Positions 39,059-42,500 of a stretch of DNA of 42,500 nt are shown piece after piece; within the stretch, counting starts at the first letter, position 1; each line of letters starts with the position of its first letter. The stretch covers positions 321,773-364,272 of the forward strand of contig NW_005200600.1 in NCBI RefSeq assembly GCF_000372725.1, read 5' to 3'. Origin of the DNA: Emiliania huxleyi CCMP1516. Lineage: Eukaryota > Haptophyta > Isochrysidales > Noelaerhabdaceae. Position numbers and translations under genes: made by a program. The notes under the pieces are model-generated. The model saw nothing but the letters and a program-made list of their open reading frames with translations. It was not told where the DNA came from and did no database searches.

Positions 39059-41349
39059 CTACCCCAAAAACACCACGGCGGCCGCCGTAGCGGCCACCAC
39101 CACCACCCCGCCGACCGCCAGTTCCGTGTTGTGGTTATTGGGCTCCGGCGGTCGGCAGCACATGGCATAGCAGATGCTGCCATCGTCACGCGCGTACCCG
39201 CTGCTGCCGGGCGTCTCGGACCAAGCGCACGCGTACTCCTCCACCCAGCCGCACTCGCAACAACAGTACTGGAAGCACGGGCTGCCGTCGTCCCACGCGT
39301 ACCCCAAGTTGCCGGGCGTGGGCGATTTGGGGCACGCGTAGTCGGCCGTCCACGGACACGCGCCACACTGGTCCGACGGGATCCGCTCGTCGTCCAGCCG
39401 CTCCGTCTCGGTCGTGCCCTCGTGCGTCTTGCAGAGTCCGCTGCGAAACGTCGGCGAGCCGGGCGCGCAAGCGACGGTGTCGATGTGCGTGCCGCTCCAA
39501 AGGCCACCTGCGACCTGCACCACCACGTCCTGCACCGCATCCACGGCCGGCTCAGTGTGTGTCGCCTGCACGAAAGCATCTGCCGCGTCGGCGAGGGCGC
39601 CGCTCGCCGCCGCCGCCGCCGCCTCTGAGTTCGCGCTGAGGGAGCTGAGGCCGGAGATCGGCCAAAAGATCTCGGCGAGCGCAGCGTTGATGCTGGCGAC
39701 GAGTCCCTCGGGCCGTGGGCCGAATGCGGGATCCCACGTCTCGGGGTCAGGCCCGAAGCCTACGTGCTGAATACCCCAACATCGGGGCGGGAGTGCGGTC
39801 TTGTGCAGAGTATCCAGAGCATCATGTGAACGCAATGGGGTACGATGCTATGAAGACGGCGGAATGCGGTCGAGTGCAGCGGAATGCGCGGGTCCTCTCG
39901 AGCGCTAGTTGGACGACAAGACTACGTCTTCCGCTTCTACGGCCCGATGCAGAGCTCGCGCGCGAGAGAGGCCGAATTGACCGGCGAGGACGAGTTTTCC
40001 ACCCGGTCGATGGCGCCCGTCACGACCAGCGTCTGAATGCCGAACGCCCCGAAGCAGTTCTTGATCGCGCCTCGTTTCCCGGCCGACAAGAAGAAGTCGT
40101 TCAGCTCAATCCGGTCAAAGAGCAGCAGCCCGATGGCCTCGGCTTCGATGTCGCCGCTCCCCTGCCCGAGGACGAGCTTCGTCGCGAGCGTGTCCTCTAG
40201 CGTGTACCGCAGGCGCACCTTGGCGCGGACTCCATAAAGCCGGATGATGAGCGACATGCGGTCCGAGTCAAAGAGTGTCTTGACGGGGCTCCCTGCCCCG
40301 AGGAGGGACTGCATCTGCTCGCCGAAGAGCTTGGAGAGAAGCGAGAGAGCTCGGGAGCTGTTCGCCGGCACGTCGACCGCAGGCACCGCCCGGAGATCCT
40401 CTGCCGCCACCTTGTCCGCCGCCGCTAGCTGCTGAAGTGCCCACTCCCGCAGTGTGAGGGACACCGCCCTACCCCCCAGCGCGCCAAGCCCGCGGCCGTC
40501 GACAGCGACGCACGTGTGGACTGGGAAGTCCGGCATCGATGCGGGGCAAGGGAGCGGGTCGTTGCTGCCCTGCTTGCAGCAGGCGCTGCCGTTGCCACAA
40601 AAGCTGGGGCACGCGCCCGCACGATGCCCACACGGATACCAGCAGTCTGCGGGCGGCGGCAGCGGCGGCGGCGGCGGCGGCTGCGCCGGGGGCGGGGGGG
40701 TCGCCCTCTCCCTCTGGTACTCTTTCTCGGAGCAGGCCGCGGATCGCGTCTTTTCCACCGCTATCGACTCGGTCACTTGCTGCGAGAGAATCGCGGACAC
40801 CCCGGGGCCCAGCCAAAGACGCGACCGGCCCTGTGACGGCGCAGAAGGCAGCTGCAGCGACCCGATGTACCGGTTGATGGCCTCCTCGATCAGAGCGGAC
40901 CACTGGCGGGTGAGAGGCCGGCAGCCGGGAGGCAGATCCACGCGCTCGGTGTCCGGCTGCACGTCGGGCATCGCGGTGTATGTTCCAACCGGCGAGTCAT
41001 CTGTCGTGAAGAGGTCGAGCGACAAGTCGGGCGTGACGAGGTCGAGCGAAGAGTCGGGAAACGCATCAAGGCTGTGCTCGGCCGGGAGGAGGTTGCGGAG
41101 GGCCGCCAGCACGAGCAGCAGAAGCAGCGGAAAGGCGAGCCGCGGGTGGGCACGCGTGTACTTCTGAGACGGTTGCAGGGTGGTCTGCATGTCGCGCGGT
41201 GGCGAGGAGAGCTCCGCTAGCAGCTCCGCCTCCGCCTCGGTGAGCGGCGAGCCACCGTCCGCCGGCAAGTGTCGTCCCTTCGCCGCCGTCGAGCTGCTGG
41301 GTCCGGGGGGGTACCCCTCCCGCATCCCGTTCGCCCAGCTGGAGCGCAT
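39059..41349 (-). CDS. Cys-rich single-pass or GPI-anchored surface protein
   Basis: Two exons (39951-41349 and 39059-39759) join in frame to 699 aa. No known enzyme is recognised. Order: cytosolic acidic/Pro start; a membrane segment AFPLLLLLVLAALRNLL near residue 80; a Pro-run (about 40650-40700); a Cys module CWYPCGHRAGACPSFCGNG followed by ACCKQGSNDPLPC and HTCV, seen in many algal and dinoflagellate surface proteins; a beta-rich region (KVRLRYTLEDTLATKLVLG, GLLLFDRIELNDFF) that loosely recalls BPI/SMP lipid-binding folds; then two tandem repeats of C-x-W-x-x-x-YAC...TPG-x-x-GYA-x-DDGS...CC (about 39150-39350). The last 21 residues (ELAVGGVVVVAATAAAVVFL then G) are hydrophobic at the very C-terminus, like a GPI signal. 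The intron has a GC donor. Start at 41349 is a guess between several Met. Confidence 0.6.
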
Positions 41350-42415
41350 CACCGCATCGCCGCCGTCTTCATCAGACCATCGACGAGGGCTGTCGGCAAC
41401 ACACAAGCCTCTCTCACAGCAGGCTGGCACGACAAGGGCGCGGAAAGAAAGAAAACAGACAGCCACAGAGTGATTGATTGTTGTTGAGAGTGATGGGAGG
41501 ACGGCACGCCGCCACCACACAGGGATTTTAAGTGCCCAGTGTCGTGCGAGTCAGATCAAAATTCTTCTTTTGATCGGCTTCCCGTCCCGACCTACTGTGT
41601 TTTTGTTTTTGCTTCGGTAGTCGCAAAAAAAACTAGCAACAAGTACATGTAACATGGGGGCTAGTCGCCGACCACACCCACAAAGAACCCTGCACAAAGA
41701 TCGCAAGGGCGGGGACCTGTTCCTTTTTACCCATCTCACACTAGACTCTAGAGAGACCGTTTTATTTATTGGATTTTGGATTTGGGCGCAATTGAAGAAC
41801 TGGTGCGCCACGCGCGCTCTGCGTTGGCCATCCGCTTCCTGAATCGAGCACTTAGGAGTGTAGCCACTTCGGAGTGTAGTTGGCGCCGCGAAGATGGAGT
41901 GTAGCCACGCATACATCAGGGCATGCTATTGCGAAGGCGGGCGCCCGATATTTAGCCGTCCGATATTCGCCGTCGCCGATCGCCGGTTTGTCGTTCCTTG
42001 GATTGATTTCCTGGATACATCGCGTTTTGGCTGTGTCGATAAGGTACTGACTGGAGATGAAGTGCATACACCCCTCTCGCGCATGCAAGACATGACCGTC
42101 CGGCGTTCGCCTCGAACATGTCGCTCCGCTGGCAAGTCGCCGCCTTCCGCACGCGCCGTCCGCTGGTCGGGTGATGGTGCGCCCGCTTGGTTTTCTTTAC
42201 GTCATATCTGGGCAACCAGACAACAAACACAATTACGTCTTCGGATCCTATCTGGGTAAGAGGATACGGGTCACTTAAAAGAAAGAAAGAAAACACACAA
42301 CCCAAGGGAGGGATGGGAGAACTTGTACTCGAGTAGGCGCGTGATTTTTCTTCAGCCCCAGCCGGCCTGAAGGCGGGGTGCTACGTCGCGTACACCCGCG
42401 TACACCCGCCTGCGC
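41350..42415. other. Divergent intergenic region
   Basis: About 1 kb between the Cys-rich gene (minus) and the WD-repeat gene (plus). No other gene is supported. A direct repeat of gtgtagccac (41860-41910) is present, and tacacccgcg occurs twice next to the plus-strand start (42391-42410). Confidence 0.4.
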
Positions 42416-42500
42416 ATGGCCACCACCTTCTCGCAGCTGCAGCGCTACGGCCGCATCTACTCGGGCGGGAAGGTCGCCGTCTCTGCCGACGGTGCGCTGC
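42416..42500 (+). CDS. Start of a WD-repeat protein resembling UTP13/TBL3 (truncated by window end)
   Basis: Only 28 codons are visible: MATTFSQLQRYGRIYSGGKV then AVSADGAL. The Y-x-GGKxxx-xxDGxxL pattern resembles the N-terminus of UTP13/TBL3, a WD40 subunit of the U3 snoRNP (small-subunit processome), whose first blade starts in the same way. Too little is present to exclude another WD40 protein. The ATG at 42416 is preceded by GC-rich sequence. Confidence 0.4.
   Translation, partial: MATTFSQLQRYGRIYSGGKVAVSADGAL

Noticed and set aside
1..42500. CRISPR array, insertion sequence or phage genes
   Set aside because: No regularly spaced direct repeats with unique spacers and no bacterial-type transposase or phage gene were seen; gene structure is eukaryotic.

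Overview
The window looks like nuclear DNA of a GC-rich, intron-containing microalga, most likely a haptophyte (Emiliania/Chrysochromulina type). The reasons are the GC-rich coding style, short introns, gene families shared by algae and other eukaryotes (symplekin, WTAP, OSCA/TMEM63, DUF1350, DUF616, a heparan-sulfate-2-O-sulfotransferase-like enzyme), and a large share of introns whose best-fitting donor is GC rather than GT. The lineage call is inference; no ribosomal RNA or organelle gene is present to settle it. There are no operons or CRISPR arrays, and no tRNA or rRNA that I could support.

Layout, left to right. 1-511: homopolymer-rich flank. 512-2500 (-): six-exon amino acid transporter. 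2645-3733 (-): TFIIS-like protein with an unusual domain order. 4261-4728 (-): unrecognised exons. 5719-6540 (-): broken kinase-like gene. 7069-8001 (+): sulfotransferase. 8002-9232: non-coding, with a tandem array of short hairpins. 9233-10350 (+): six-exon GNAT acetyltransferase. 10351-12877: long stretch without a supported gene, holding a 152-bp inverted-repeat element. 12878-14357 (+): phospholipase A2-like membrane or secreted protein. 14689-16757 (-): von Willebrand A protein. 17677-19019 (+): unknown protein with a frame break. 19170-19658 (+): ML-domain lipid-binding protein. 20193-24413 (-): symplekin, eight exons.

The right part continues with a weak reading frame (25779-26618), a DUF616 glycosyltransferase-like gene (27531-28968, +), a DUF1350 hydrolase-like gene (29260-30816, -), WTAP (31561-32368, -), RNA polymerase III subunit RPC7 (32614-33339, -), a repeat-rich stretch with a decayed LINE-like reverse transcriptase remnant (33340-35480), a small unknown reading frame (35747-36061, +), an OSCA/TMEM63 channel (36318-38812, -), a Cys-rich single-pass protein (39059-41349, -) and the first codons of a WD-repeat UTP13/TBL3-like gene cut by the window end (42416, +).

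The genes are independent housekeeping or surface functions rather than one pathway. Several act in RNA metabolism (TFIIS-like, symplekin, WTAP, RPC7, UTP13-like). The most unusual signal is in the introns: where exons could be joined in frame, the start of the intron is often a degenerate copy of the start of the next exon, and many introns carry G-rich minisatellites from one motif family. Full in-frame models were obtained for the amino acid transporter (432 aa), symplekin (1007 aa), WTAP (193 aa), PLA2-like (336 aa) and Cys-rich protein (699 aa).
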